Below are positions 14,977-22,084 of a stretch of DNA of 30,441 nt, in pieces. The notes under the pieces are model-generated. The model was not told the DNA's origin. It worked only from the letters and a program-made list of their open reading frames with translations, and made no database searches. The position numbers and the translations under genes were made by a program. The number at the start of each line of letters is the position of its first letter. The stretch's first letter is position 1. Source of the stretch: JAHEDH01 sp965364515 (GTDB lineage Bacteria; Actinomycetota; Acidimicrobiia; Spongiisociales; ZC4RG35); the NCBI GenBank assembly GCA_965364515.1, contig CBDTXZ010000018.1, positions 1 to 30,441 on the forward strand, given 5' to 3'.

Positions 14977-15530
14977 TGCAGCGACCGGGAGACCGGACGC
15001 AGCCCGGGAAGGGCGGAGATTTTGGAAACGAAACCCCGCACCCCCGGATCCGGAATGGAGCTTCGGCTCCGGACCGGGGTCTGGAGTCCTTCGGGACGAA
15101 GGATCGGCCCGAACATCGAGAGGTGGACGGGAACTCTCGGACCGCTTCGGCGGGACGGGGGGCCGATCGGAACGTCGGCCGGAAACGGCGGGCGATCGCC
15201 GAGAGGTCGGGGACCGTGGCTTCGGCCAAGGGACCCTGCCGCCGGTCTTCTTCGGAAGTCGGCAGCGACCGTGAAGGCCGCAAGGCCGGAACGGAGCCAC
15301 GAACGCTTCGGCGGGAGTGGCGGCCCGAGGATCGAGAGGTCCGAAGGCAGCCGGAAGGCCGCAAGGTCGGAAGGCGAGTTCGGAGGCCGCAAGGCCCGAG
15401 AGCGACCGATGTCGGGGAGACCCGGTGTCGGAGCGGGAAGACCGCCGGCTTCGGCCGAGGTCTGAACGCCGCAGAAATCCCGAGAGGGCAAAGGTTTCGG
15501 CCGGAGCTTCCTCGGGATTTTCTGCGTTCC
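14977..15530 (+). ncRNA. Candidate structured RNA: array of UUCG and GCAA tetraloop hairpins
   Basis: Read on the plus strand, seven hairpins are closed by C(UUCG)G: 15057-15070, 15086-15097, 15142-15153, 15217-15228, 15247-15258 (extended to 15241-15263), 15304-15313 and 15446-15457. Three are closed by C(GCAA)G: 15276-15287, 15357-15368 and 15385-15396. One U(UUCG)G lies at 15493-15502. Stems differ in sequence (GGAGC/GCTCC, GTCC/GGAC, CCGC/GCGG, TGGC/GCCA, CTTC/GAAG, GGCC/GGCC) but keep pairing, and GGCC/GGTC keeps it through a G-U pair. Longer palindromes at 15044-15053, 15161-15180 and 15191-15200 add structure. On the minus strand the loops would be CGAA and TTGC, not stable classes. 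Ends are guesses: start from the promoter at 14942, end from the large hairpin at 15464-15530. I do not recognise the RNA as RNase P, tmRNA, SRP or 6S RNA. Confidence 0.5.
15464..15530 (+). terminator. Large hairpin closing the tetraloop array (terminator-like or boundary)
   Basis: CGCAGAAATCCCGAG (15470-15484) pairs with CTCGGGATTTTCTGCG (15511-15526), with one extra T in the right arm. Outer bases GAACGC (15464-15469) and GCGTTC extend the match with a shifted C. The loop holds the U(UUCG)G hairpin. No T-tract follows, so it is not a classic intrinsic terminator. The left arm could instead pair with 14851-14861. Confidence 0.45.
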
Positions 15531-15575
15531 GGGTGCTTTCGACTCGATGGCCCGCGACCGCAGGAAGGGCTGATC

Positions 15576-15581
15576 TATGCT
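15576..15581 (+). promoter_or_regulatory. -10 box for a leaderless transcript of the PH/SHOCT gene
   Basis: TATGCT ends exactly 6 nt before ATG 15588. The same hexamer and spacing precede the RecB-like gene at 13416. No clear -35 hexamer is present at the normal distance. This decides the start codon of the gene. Confidence 0.55.
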
Positions 15582-15587
15582 CCGCTC

Positions 15588-16193
15588 ATGCCCTATCCCG
15601 AACGTCTCCTCAGCCCAGGCGAGACCATCGTCACACAGTTCAGGCCTCATTGGCAGGCGTTGCTGACCCCGATCGCCGGTGGCGTCGCCGCTGTCGTTGC
15701 GATCGCTCTCGCCGGCGTCTTCCTCGAGGGGACCGCCCTGTGGCTCGTGATCCTCGGCATCATCGGTATCTGGCTTCTCGTTTCGGTCCGCATCGTCGCC
15801 GACTGGTGGACGACCCAGTATGTGCTCACGTCCGAGCGCGTGGTCAGGAGGGCAGGCGTGTTCTCCCGGTCGGGAACCGAGATCCCGCTCGAGGTCATCA
15901 ACAACGTCGCCTTCTCGCAAGGCTTTCTCGAGAGGCTGGTTCGCTCGGGCGACCTGCTGATCGAGTCGGCGGGGGAGACCGGGCAGTCCCGGTTCACCGA
16001 CATCCCCGATCCCGAAGGTATGCAATCGCAGATCTATCAGGTCAGGGAGAGGCGGCAGTTGCTTCTGAACACGGGTGGTGCTCGAACGTCGACTGCCGAC
16101 GAACTGGCCAAGCTCGCCGATCTCCGCGACCGCGAGATCCTCTCGCCGGAGGAGTTCGAAGAACAGAAACGCAGGCTGCTCGAGCAGGAGTGA
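15588..16193 (+). CDS. PH domain (bPH2/DUF304-like) membrane protein with SHOCT domain
   Basis: A 201-residue protein. N-terminal PGETIVTQFRPHWQALLTPI is the segment that usually precedes the helix pair in YdbS/YdbT-type proteins. Two membrane helices follow (about 25-45 and 50-68), then a bacterial PH domain (about 75-150) with YVLTSERVVRRAGVFSRSGTEIPLEVINNV, a pattern typical of DUF304. The C-terminal 170-199 (DELAKLADLRDREILSPEEFEEQKRRLL) is a SHOCT oligomerisation motif. The function is unknown in this family; membrane-associated scaffolding is a guess. The ATG follows a leaderless-type -10. Its frame is open upstream into the hairpin array, but that part is not protein-like. The acyl-CoA synthetase gene starts 5 nt after its stop, suggesting one operon. 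Confidence 0.85.
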   Translation: MPYPERLLSPGETIVTQFRPHWQALLTPIAGGVAAVVAIALAGVFLEGTALWLVILGIIGIWLLVSVRIVADWWTTQYVLTSERVVRRAGVFSRSGTEIPLEVINNVAFSQGFLERLVRSGDLLIESAGETGQSRFTDIPDPEGMQSQIYQVRERRQLLLNTGGARTSTADELAKLADLRDREILSPEEFEEQKRRLLEQE

Positions 16194-16198
16194 GATCG

Positions 16199-17818
16199 AT
16201 GCCGCACATGATGGACGACTTCCCACTGCGGATGTCGACGCTCTACGACCAGGCGGTGCGTCTGTATCCGACCTCGGAGATCGTCTCGGTCGAGTCAGAC
16301 GGCTCGGTGTTCCGAACGGACTACGCCGGCGTCGACGACCGTGTCCGCAGGCTGGCGTCCGCACTGGAAGACGAGTTGGGAGTTCCGCACGGCGGCGCCG
16401 TCGGGACGTTCGCCTGGAACAACCGGCGTCATCACGAGCTCTACTGGGCGACCGCGAACTCTGGACGTGTCTGCCACACGCTGAACATCAGGCTCTTCCC
16501 GGAACAACTCACCTACATCGTCAACCACGGCGAGGATCACGTGATCTTCGTCGACCCTGATCTCGTCGACTTGATCGCTCCCGTCATCGACACGTTCGAG
16601 ACCGTCCGGGCCTTCGTCGTGATGGGCGACACCGTCGAGGGCGTCGACCTTCCGAATGCGATCGCTTACGAAGATCTGATCGGCCGGGCCGAGCCGATGG
16701 GCGAGTGGCCGGAGGTCGATGAGCGCGACCCGTTGATGTACTGCTACACGTCGGGCACCACGGGAAACTCGAAGGGCGTTGCCTACACCCATCGCTCCAC
16801 CTACCTCCACACCATCTCGAATCTGGCGAACCTCCCGATATCGGCTTCCGACAACGTGCTGCCGGTCGTTCCGATGTTCCACGCCGCCGCGTGGGGGTTC
16901 ACCTTCATGGCCACCGTCCGCGGCGCCAAGATCACATTCCCCGGTCCGGACCTCTCCCCGCAGGGCCTCGTGACGCTGTTCGAGCGCGAGAAGGTCACCA
17001 TCTCCGCCGGCGTCCCGACCGTCTGGATCGGAGTACAGGAGCTTCTCGCAAAGCATCCCGAGGCCGATGTGTCATCGATCCAGTCGTTCGTGTGCGGGGG
17101 GTCGGCGGTTCCCAGAGCGATGATCGACTGGTATCACGAGAACCGCGACATCACCGTCATCCACGCCTGGGGCATGACCGAGACCAATCCGGTCGCCACG
17201 CTGTCGCTTCTCAAACCCCACATGCTCGACTGGGACTGGGAAGCGCAGCTCGATGTGCTCGAGACCCAGGGGACGCCGGTGCCCGGCCTCGAGATCAAGA
17301 TCGTCGACGAGGACGGCACGGAACTCCCCCACGACGGCGAGGCATTCGGAGAGTTGCTGATCCGGGGTCCGTGGGTCGCCGCCGAGTACTACAACGACCC
17401 CCGAACATCGCAGTCGTTCACCGACGGCTGGCTGCGGACCGGGGACGTCTGCAAGATCACACCCGAGGGCTATGTGAGGATCACGGACCGGGCCAAGGAC
17501 GTCATCAAGTCGGGCGGTGAGTGGATCTCGTCGCTTGACCTCGAGAACACACTGATGGCGCATCCCGACGTCCTCGAGGCGACAGTGGTCGGCGTCAATC
17601 ACGAGAAGTGGCAGGAACGGCCGGTTGCGTTCGTGGTCGCACGGGAAGGCGCCGAGATCTCCGAGTCCGATCTCATCGCACATCTGCAGCCGCGGGTCGC
17701 CAAGTGGTGGCTCCCGGATCGAGTGATCTTCATCGACGAGATCCCCAAGACCGGCACCGGCAAATTCGACAAGAAGGTCGTACGCGAGCGGTACATGGAC
17801 GTCCTGAGCGAGCAGTGA
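16199..17818 (+). CDS. Long-chain acyl-CoA synthetase (AMP-binding, ANL superfamily)
   Basis: A 539-residue adenylating enzyme of the fatty acyl-CoA ligase type: it activates a carboxylic acid with ATP and joins it to CoA. ANL core motifs are complete: A3 YTSGTTGNSKGV (183-194), A5 GMTETNP (325-331), A7 LRTGD (412-416), the A8 hinge ITDRAKDVIKSGGEWIS (428-444) and A10 PKTGTGKFDKK with the catalytic lysine K522. The sequence around VVPMFHAAAWGF is typical of medium/long-chain acyl-CoA ligases. The ATG at 16199 is preceded by AGGAG inside the upstream gene; an in-frame ATG at 16208 is an alternative. It is probably co-transcribed with the PH/SHOCT protein. Substrate chain length cannot be read from the sequence. 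Confidence 0.92.
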   Translation: MPHMMDDFPLRMSTLYDQAVRLYPTSEIVSVESDGSVFRTDYAGVDDRVRRLASALEDELGVPHGGAVGTFAWNNRRHHELYWATANSGRVCHTLNIRLFPEQLTYIVNHGEDHVIFVDPDLVDLIAPVIDTFETVRAFVVMGDTVEGVDLPNAIAYEDLIGRAEPMGEWPEVDERDPLMYCYTSGTTGNSKGVAYTHRSTYLHTISNLANLPISASDNVLPVVPMFHAAAWGFTFMATVRGAKITFPGPDLSPQGLVTLFEREKVTISAGVPTVWIGVQELLAKHPEADVSSIQSFVCGGSAVPRAMIDWYHENRDITVIHAWGMTETNPVATLSLLKPHMLDWDWEAQLDVLETQGTPVPGLEIKIVDEDGTELPHDGEAFGELLIRGPWVAAEYYNDPRTSQSFTDGWLRTGDVCKITPEGYVRITDRAKDVIKSGGEWISSLDLENTLMAHPDVLEATVVGVNHEKWQERPVAFVVAREGAEISESDLIAHLQPRVAKWWLPDRVIFIDEIPKTGTGKFDKKVVRERYMDVLSEQ

Positions 17819-17833
17819 CGGGCTCCCGGCCCG
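17819..17833 (+). terminator. Weak hairpin after the acyl-CoA synthetase gene
   Basis: CGGGC-TCCCG-GCCCG (17819-17833) forms a 5-bp GC stem directly after the stop codon. There is no T-tract. It could slow or end transcription, but the evidence is slight. Confidence 0.25.
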
Positions 17834-17942
17834 GGCGCAGGTGATCGGCACCAGAGCTCGGGGCGAAATCGGCGAAGATGGTGCTCACCCAGCACCCGTC
17901 CTGGGGTACCATATGGGTCGGAGGCTCCAGTTGTTCGAAGTC

Positions 17943-18200
17943 ATGCAGTTCACCGATCTCAAGCATCCTCCGGGTCAGCCCATCATCGAGGAGATGATCG
18001 GCACCTATGCCTCGGAACAGGACGCAGTGGACGTCGCTCGCGCCACGATGGAGAACTACGTCGCATCCGCCGGCGAGGACTACGTGTGGTGGATCGTTCG
18101 AAACGAAGGATCCACTTTGGCGCGTTGGATCGCCGACTCTCGCGACCAGCAGGAGTTCGTGCTCGACCTCCGCTCCGGACAACTCGTTCCACTCGAGTAG
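17943..18200 (+). CDS. Small conserved-type hypothetical protein
   Basis: An 85-residue acidic protein beginning MQFTDLKHPPGQPIIEEMIG. It has a central helix (EQDAVDVARATMENYV) and a C-terminal WWIVRNEGSTLARWIADS, ending in FVLDLRSGQLVPLE. The Trp-rich strand-like pattern and compact size recall small actinobacterial proteins of unknown function; I cannot name the family with certainty. Two starts are possible: ATG 17943, chosen here, and ATG 17913 in the same frame. A TACCAT -10-like box at 17907-17912 touches the upstream ATG, so a transcript from it would begin near 17919 and could only use 17943. A GGAGG at 17920-17924 is too far from 17943 for a normal ribosome site. Confidence 0.7.
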   Translation: MQFTDLKHPPGQPIIEEMIGTYASEQDAVDVARATMENYVASAGEDYVWWIVRNEGSTLARWIADSRDQQEFVLDLRSGQLVPLE

Positions 18201-18219
18201 CCACCGGCGCACCGGCCGC

Positions 18220-18240
18220 TGTGCGAGCTACGCTCGCACA
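18220..18240. promoter_or_regulatory. Perfect dyad overlapping a -10 box (candidate operator)
   Basis: TGTGCGAGC (18220-18228) and GCTCGCACA (18232-18240) are perfect 9-bp arms around TAC. The TACGCT -10-like hexamer (18229-18234) sits in the centre and ends 8 nt before ATG 18243. A protein bound to the dyad would cover the promoter. It could alternatively be a hairpin ending the upstream gene, whose stop is 20 bp away. Confidence 0.45.
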
Positions 18241-18242
18241 CG

Positions 18243-18674
18243 ATGCCGACTCTGATCTCCGCCCTCTCGCAGGTCCGCCCGGAAAACTACGAATCCGCAA
18301 TCGGCGCCGCCCATCGAGAGTTCGGCTGGACCGCCGTCACCATCATGGGAGTTGTCGGTGTGTGGGGGCTCGCTCTCGCCGTTCTCCGCCGTGAGCCGGG
18401 AAGGGCGTACGGAATCGGCGCCGCCATCGCCTCGATCGCGCTGCTCGCCCAGGTCGGTATGGGACTGTGGGTGTACGTGGATCGAGATGCCGAATGGGCC
18501 GGCAACCAGCACGTCTTCTACGGGATCGTGATCCTGTTCACCTTCTCGTTTGCGTACATCTATCGGGCGCAGCTCGCCAAGCGACCGGCGCTGTCCTACG
18601 GTCTGCTCGGTCTGTTCCTGATGGGCCTCGGCATTCGCGGGATCCAGAACTTCGGCCAGAGCTTCGGAGGTTGA
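18243..18674 (+). CDS. Four-helix membrane protein upstream of fabI
   Basis: A 143-residue protein with four hydrophobic helices (about 31-48, 58-77, 92-109 and 118-134). There is a conserved-looking REFGWTAV before helix 1, a GLWVYVDRDAEWAGNQHVFYG loop before helix 3, and YIYRAQLAKRP after it. No cofactor motif is certain, although H90 at the start of helix 3 could be a ligand. The family is not recognised. Its stop is 2 nt before the fabI ATG, and the fabI ribosome site (GGAGG) lies inside its last codons, so the two are co-translated. The gene appears to be transcribed from the promoter with the 18220-18240 dyad. Confidence 0.78.
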   Translation: MPTLISALSQVRPENYESAIGAAHREFGWTAVTIMGVVGVWGLALAVLRREPGRAYGIGAAIASIALLAQVGMGLWVYVDRDAEWAGNQHVFYGIVILFTFSFAYIYRAQLAKRPALSYGLLGLFLMGLGIRGIQNFGQSFGG

Positions 18675-18676
18675 CC

Positions 18677-19468
18677 ATGCTGCTCGCTGACAAGAAACTC
18701 CTCATCACCGGTGTCCTCACCGACGGGTCGATCGCATGGCACGCAGCCCGGATCGCGCAGGAGCAAGGTGCAGAGATCGTTGTCACGGGATTCGGGAGGG
18801 GTATGCGCCTGACCGAACGGTCGGTACAGCGGCTTCCGACCGAGTGTGACGTGATCGAGCTCGACATCAACAACCCCGAGCACGTCGAGGCGCTCCGCGC
18901 CGATCTCGATGCCAGGTGGGGCGGCGTGGACGGCGCGCTCCATGCGATCGCCTACGCCCCCGAGGACGCGCTCGGAGGAAACTTCCTGAACACACCACCC
19001 GAGTCCGCTCAGACGGCGTTCATGACGTCCGCCTACTCCTACAAGACACTCGCGGTGGCCCTCATGGAGCTCATGGAGCGCAGGGGAGGCGGGGCGTTGG
19101 TGACGCTCGACTTCGACAACAGTCAGGCCTGGCCGGCCTACGACTGGATGGGGGTCGCGAAGTCGGCGCTCCAGTCGGTCACCCGGTATCTGGCCCGCGA
19201 TCTCGGCCCGAAGAACATCCGTGTCAACGCCGTGGCCGCCGGCCCGCTCGGCACGGTCGCTGCGAAGTCGATCCCGGGGTTCCAGATCTTCGACGACGCC
19301 TGGAACGATCGGGCACCGCTGCCGTGGGATCAGACGGATCCGTCACCGGTGGCGAAGATGGTGTGTCTCCTGCTGTCGGACTGGACCTCCAAGACGACCG
19401 GCGAGATCGTTCACGTCGACTCCGGGTTCCACTCCCAGGCGGCCGGAGTCAGAAGGAACGAGGGCTGA
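18677..19468 (+). CDS. fabI: Enoyl-[acyl-carrier-protein] reductase (NADH), InhA-like
   Basis: A 263-residue short-chain dehydrogenase-type enoyl reductase, the last step of each fatty-acid elongation cycle. It looks closer to mycobacterial InhA than to E. coli FabI: ITGVLTDGSIAWHAARIAQ (compare InhA SGIITDSSIAFHIARVAQ), AYSYKTLAVAL, LDFDNSQAWPAYDWMGVAKS with catalytic Y155 and K162 (InhA Y158/K165), VAAGPLGTVA, and the C-terminal SDWTSKTTGEIVHVDSG. The residue equivalent to InhA Ser94 is Ala90 (LHAIAY versus VHSIGF). A GGAGG site 6 nt upstream supports ATG 18677. The frame is open upstream to 18467 only as shadow of the preceding gene. The last 20 bp overlap the end of the convergent kinase gene. 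Confidence 0.93.
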   Translation: MLLADKKLLITGVLTDGSIAWHAARIAQEQGAEIVVTGFGRGMRLTERSVQRLPTECDVIELDINNPEHVEALRADLDARWGGVDGALHAIAYAPEDALGGNFLNTPPESAQTAFMTSAYSYKTLAVALMELMERRGGGALVTLDFDNSQAWPAYDWMGVAKSALQSVTRYLARDLGPKNIRVNAVAAGPLGTVAAKSIPGFQIFDDAWNDRAPLPWDQTDPSPVAKMVCLLLSDWTSKTTGEIVHVDSGFHSQAAGVRRNEG

Positions 19469-21245
19469 ACTCCTCGTCGACCGTCGCAGGAGGCAGTGAG
19501 ACGGTGAAGGTTGCGCCGCCGCCCGGAGTGTCCCCGACCGAGACCTGACCGCCCATCGCCTCGACCAGGCCCTTGACGATCGACAATCCGAGCCCGGTTC
19601 CACCGCGTGTCCGGGTGTCGCTGCGTTCGATCTGCGTGAACCGATCGAAGATCCGGGACTGTTGATCGAGGCTGATGCCCTCACCGTGGTCGACCACGTC
19701 GATGTCGACTCGAGATCGGACGGCGCGAGCGACGATCTCGACCGGCGACCCGGGCGCGTACTTCCTGGCGTTCTCAACCAGATTGATGAACACCCGGCCG
19801 AGGTGATCGGGATCGGCGCTGATGACGAGATCGGAGGGCTCGACCGAGATGGTGAGATCTCCGATCTGAACCGTGTCGGTGACGTCGTGGAGGTAAGGGA
19901 GGAGCTTGATCTGCTCGGGAGACACCGGGACCGACTGTCGGTCGATCCGTGAAACCATCAGCAGGTCCTCGATCAGTCGCTGGAGCCGTCCGGCCTGGCG
20001 CCGGGCGGAGTCGATCAGATCGTGCGACGCCTCCTTGCTCAGCTCCGGTCGGCCGACCGTGTCCAGCGAGCCGATGATCGACGTGAGCGGGGTTCGCAAC
20101 TCGTGGGACACGACCGAGACGAAGTCGGTCTTCATCTGGGCGACCTCCTGCATCCGCTTCGTCATCTCGGCTGCGGCTTCATACCTGCCGAGCTGGGAGA
20201 GCACGAGAGCTGCAGGCGCAGCCAGCGACGCCAGGTCACCGATCTGTTGCGGATCGAAAGAACCGGCGACGGGATCTCCGACGGCGATCACGCCGACGTT
20301 GAACCCCTCGACTCGCAGCGGCGCAATCAGCGCTTCGTTCATCCCCAACTCGCCGATAACGCCGAACTTGTCGGGGTTGCCGTCGATGTCCTCGAGGTGC
20401 AACGCCTTTCCTGATCGGAAGACCTGCGGGATGATCCCGCCACTGGTCACGCGGATCTTCAAATCGCCCACGTCGAGCGTGTGGCCGTTCACCCACATCG
20501 GTGACATGATCTTCAACGAGTGGTCGTCGGGTTGATACAGGAACACCACCCCGATCTGGGCGTCGAGGTACGTGCAGATGGTCCCGACGATCTGCGGGAG
20601 CCCCTCGGTGAGTGACTCTGCGCTGGCGAGTGTCGCAGAGACTGCGTAGAGGCGCTCGAAGTCGGCCCGTTGCTCTTGGAGATCCTGGAGTCGGCTCGCG
20701 CCCCGCTTGGCTTCGCGTTCGAACTCCGTTCCGATGAGCGCGGTGGCACCGGCCACGACCGCCACGGTGAGTGCCTGGATGGAGACCTCCTCGAGCGTGG
20801 CTCCGGCATCCGGGCTGGCGGCGGCGGTGATGACCAGCAGGAAGACGGCGAGGATGCTGACGAAGATGTGCCGGAGCGGGGGGAGTACCAGACCGGTGAG
20901 GACGACGACACCCGAGAAGACCGGGAGCACCGACGAGAACATGGCGGGGATGGCGGCGATCGAGGCCAGCGCGATCGTCAAGGCGACGGTCCATGCCCAC
21001 GCCAGCCAAGGCCCGACGCGGGTGGAGAGGACCTTGTTCCAATTCGCAGCGGTGGCTCCCGCCATGATGATGACGAACAGCCCGATCGAGACCAGGAATC
21101 GTGGCTCTTCGGCGATGATGCCCTTGTTGACTGCGATCGCTGTGAGGGCGCCGATGACCAGCCACGCGAGTATGACGCTCCGTCGCAGCCCGGCAGCCCG
21201 GAAGCGAAGGAGCGGATACTCGGTCTGTACAGGCTCCGCGGTCAT
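19449..21245 (-). CDS. Membrane sensor histidine kinase with GAF domain
   Basis: A 598-residue two-component sensor. It has about six membrane helices in residues 22-175 (no large extracytoplasmic loop), a short coiled segment (175-200), a GAF domain (about 200-350), then HisKA and HATPase_c. Motifs: H-box SVVSHELRTPLTS with phosphoacceptor H381, N-box NLVENARKYAPGS (488-500), G1 DHGEGIS, F-box IFDRFTQIE and G2 GGTGLGLSIVKGL. The kinase core is complete. ATG 21245 is preferred over the longer frame because a TACAGT -10 lies 15 nt upstream of it. No response regulator gene is adjacent, so it is an orphan kinase. The layout suggests sensing within the membrane plus a small ligand at the GAF domain; the signal is unknown. 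Confidence 0.92.
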   Translation of the reverse strand: MTAEPVQTEYPLLRFRAAGLRRSVILAWLVIGALTAIAVNKGIIAEEPRFLVSIGLFVIIMAGATAANWNKVLSTRVGPWLAWAWTVALTIALASIAAIPAMFSSVLPVFSGVVVLTGLVLPPLRHIFVSILAVFLLVITAAASPDAGATLEEVSIQALTVAVVAGATALIGTEFEREAKRGASRLQDLQEQRADFERLYAVSATLASAESLTEGLPQIVGTICTYLDAQIGVVFLYQPDDHSLKIMSPMWVNGHTLDVGDLKIRVTSGGIIPQVFRSGKALHLEDIDGNPDKFGVIGELGMNEALIAPLRVEGFNVGVIAVGDPVAGSFDPQQIGDLASLAAPAALVLSQLGRYEAAAEMTKRMQEVAQMKTDFVSVVSHELRTPLTSIIGSLDTVGRPELSKEASHDLIDSARRQAGRLQRLIEDLLMVSRIDRQSVPVSPEQIKLLPYLHDVTDTVQIGDLTISVEPSDLVISADPDHLGRVFINLVENARKYAPGSPVEIVARAVRSRVDIDVVDHGEGISLDQQSRIFDRFTQIERSDTRTRGGTGLGLSIVKGLVEAMGGQVSVGDTPGGGATFTVSLPPATVDEEFSPRSF

Positions 21246-21260
21246 GTTCAGCACGATCTC

Positions 21261-21266
21261 ACTGTA
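21261..21266 (-). promoter_or_regulatory. -10 box of the histidine kinase gene
   Basis: TACAGT on the minus strand ends 15 nt before ATG 21245, giving a very short leader of about 8-9 nt. No convincing -35 is seen. The divergent hydrolase gene starts 107 bp away from the kinase start, at 21353. Confidence 0.4.
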
Positions 21267-21352
21267 TCCTCGGCACTTGTGCTGCACCGGTTGAGCCTTC
21301 TCTCGAGTGTCTCACGGCACATGTATGCGAATCGCACGCGAGGTACGTGGTC

Positions 21353-22084
21353 ATGGCGCTGAAGGCCTTCGCCGGCGGTCGGCTGTTCGGTCACACTCAC
21401 GGTGAGGCGGCTCCCGAGATCCTCGCGCTCCATGGCTGGGCGCGGTCGGGCGCCGACTTCGCCAAGGTGCTGGCCGGTCGGAACGCCATCGCGCTCGACC
21501 TGCCCGGCTTCGGCTCGTCGCCAGAGCCGGACGGAGCGACCGGCGCGCACGGGTACGCCGACCTCATCCTGGAGATCCTCGACGAGTTCCGCCGCCCGCC
21601 CGTCGTGGTCGGGCACTCGTTCGGAGGCCGGGTGGCTGTCTGTCTCGAGGCCGGGATCCCCGGTTCCTTCTCATCGATGGTTCTCACCGGTGTTCCCCTT
21701 CTGCGCCGGCAGTCGGGAGGGAAGCCCAGCCTCGGCTATCGGGTCATCCGGGCAGCTCACCGGTCGGGGATCATCTCCGACGAGCGTATGGAGCGGGAAC
21801 GGAGGCGACGTGGCTCCGCCGACTATCGAGCCGCCACCGGCGTGATGCGTGACGTGTTGGTGACTGCCGTCAACGAGTCGTACGAGTTCGAGCTGTCCGA
21901 GCTCGACCTGCCCGTGGCGCTCGTCTGGGGTTCCGAAGACACCGAGGTGCCCATCTGGGTCGCCGAACAGGCCGCCCAGATCCTCGGCGGACGGGCGTTC
22001 ATCGAGGTGGTCGACGGTGCAGGTCATCTCCTTCCCGTCACCCACCCCGAGGCGATCCGATCGGCGATCGAGGCGGTCGAATGA
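21353..22084 (+). CDS. Alpha/beta-fold hydrolase
   Basis: A 243-residue cytosolic hydrolase. It has the oxyanion segment ALHGWARSG (about 26-33), the nucleophile elbow GHSFGG with S89, the acid D196 (WGSEDTEVP) and H225 (GAGHLLP), so the catalytic triad is complete. A basic region (RMERERRRRG) lies in the cap. The start ATG 21353 has GAGG 9 nt upstream; an in-frame GTG at 21347 is less likely. It overlaps the next gene by ATGA, so it is translationally coupled to the Mur-ligase-like gene and Ddl. Substrate is unknown. The coupling suggests it acts on a cell-wall or peptide ester intermediate, which is inference. Confidence 0.88.
   Translation: MALKAFAGGRLFGHTHGEAAPEILALHGWARSGADFAKVLAGRNAIALDLPGFGSSPEPDGATGAHGYADLILEILDEFRRPPVVVGHSFGGRVAVCLEAGIPGSFSSMVLTGVPLLRRQSGGKPSLGYRVIRAAHRSGIISDERMERERRRRGSADYRAATGVMRDVLVTAVNESYEFELSELDLPVALVWGSEDTEVPIWVAEQAAQILGGRAFIEVVDGAGHLLPVTHPEAIRSAIEAVE

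Noticed and set aside
14817..15587. N-terminal extension of the PH/SHOCT protein through the hairpin array
   Set aside because: The extension is not protein-like, and a -10 box lies 6 nt before ATG 15588, which begins the domain-bearing part.
14541..16364. A 607-residue open frame on the minus strand across the hairpin region
   Set aside because: It runs through the PH/SHOCT gene and the hairpin array, has Arg/Pro/Ser-rich composition, no domain and no start signal. It is an effect of high G+C on stop-codon frequency.
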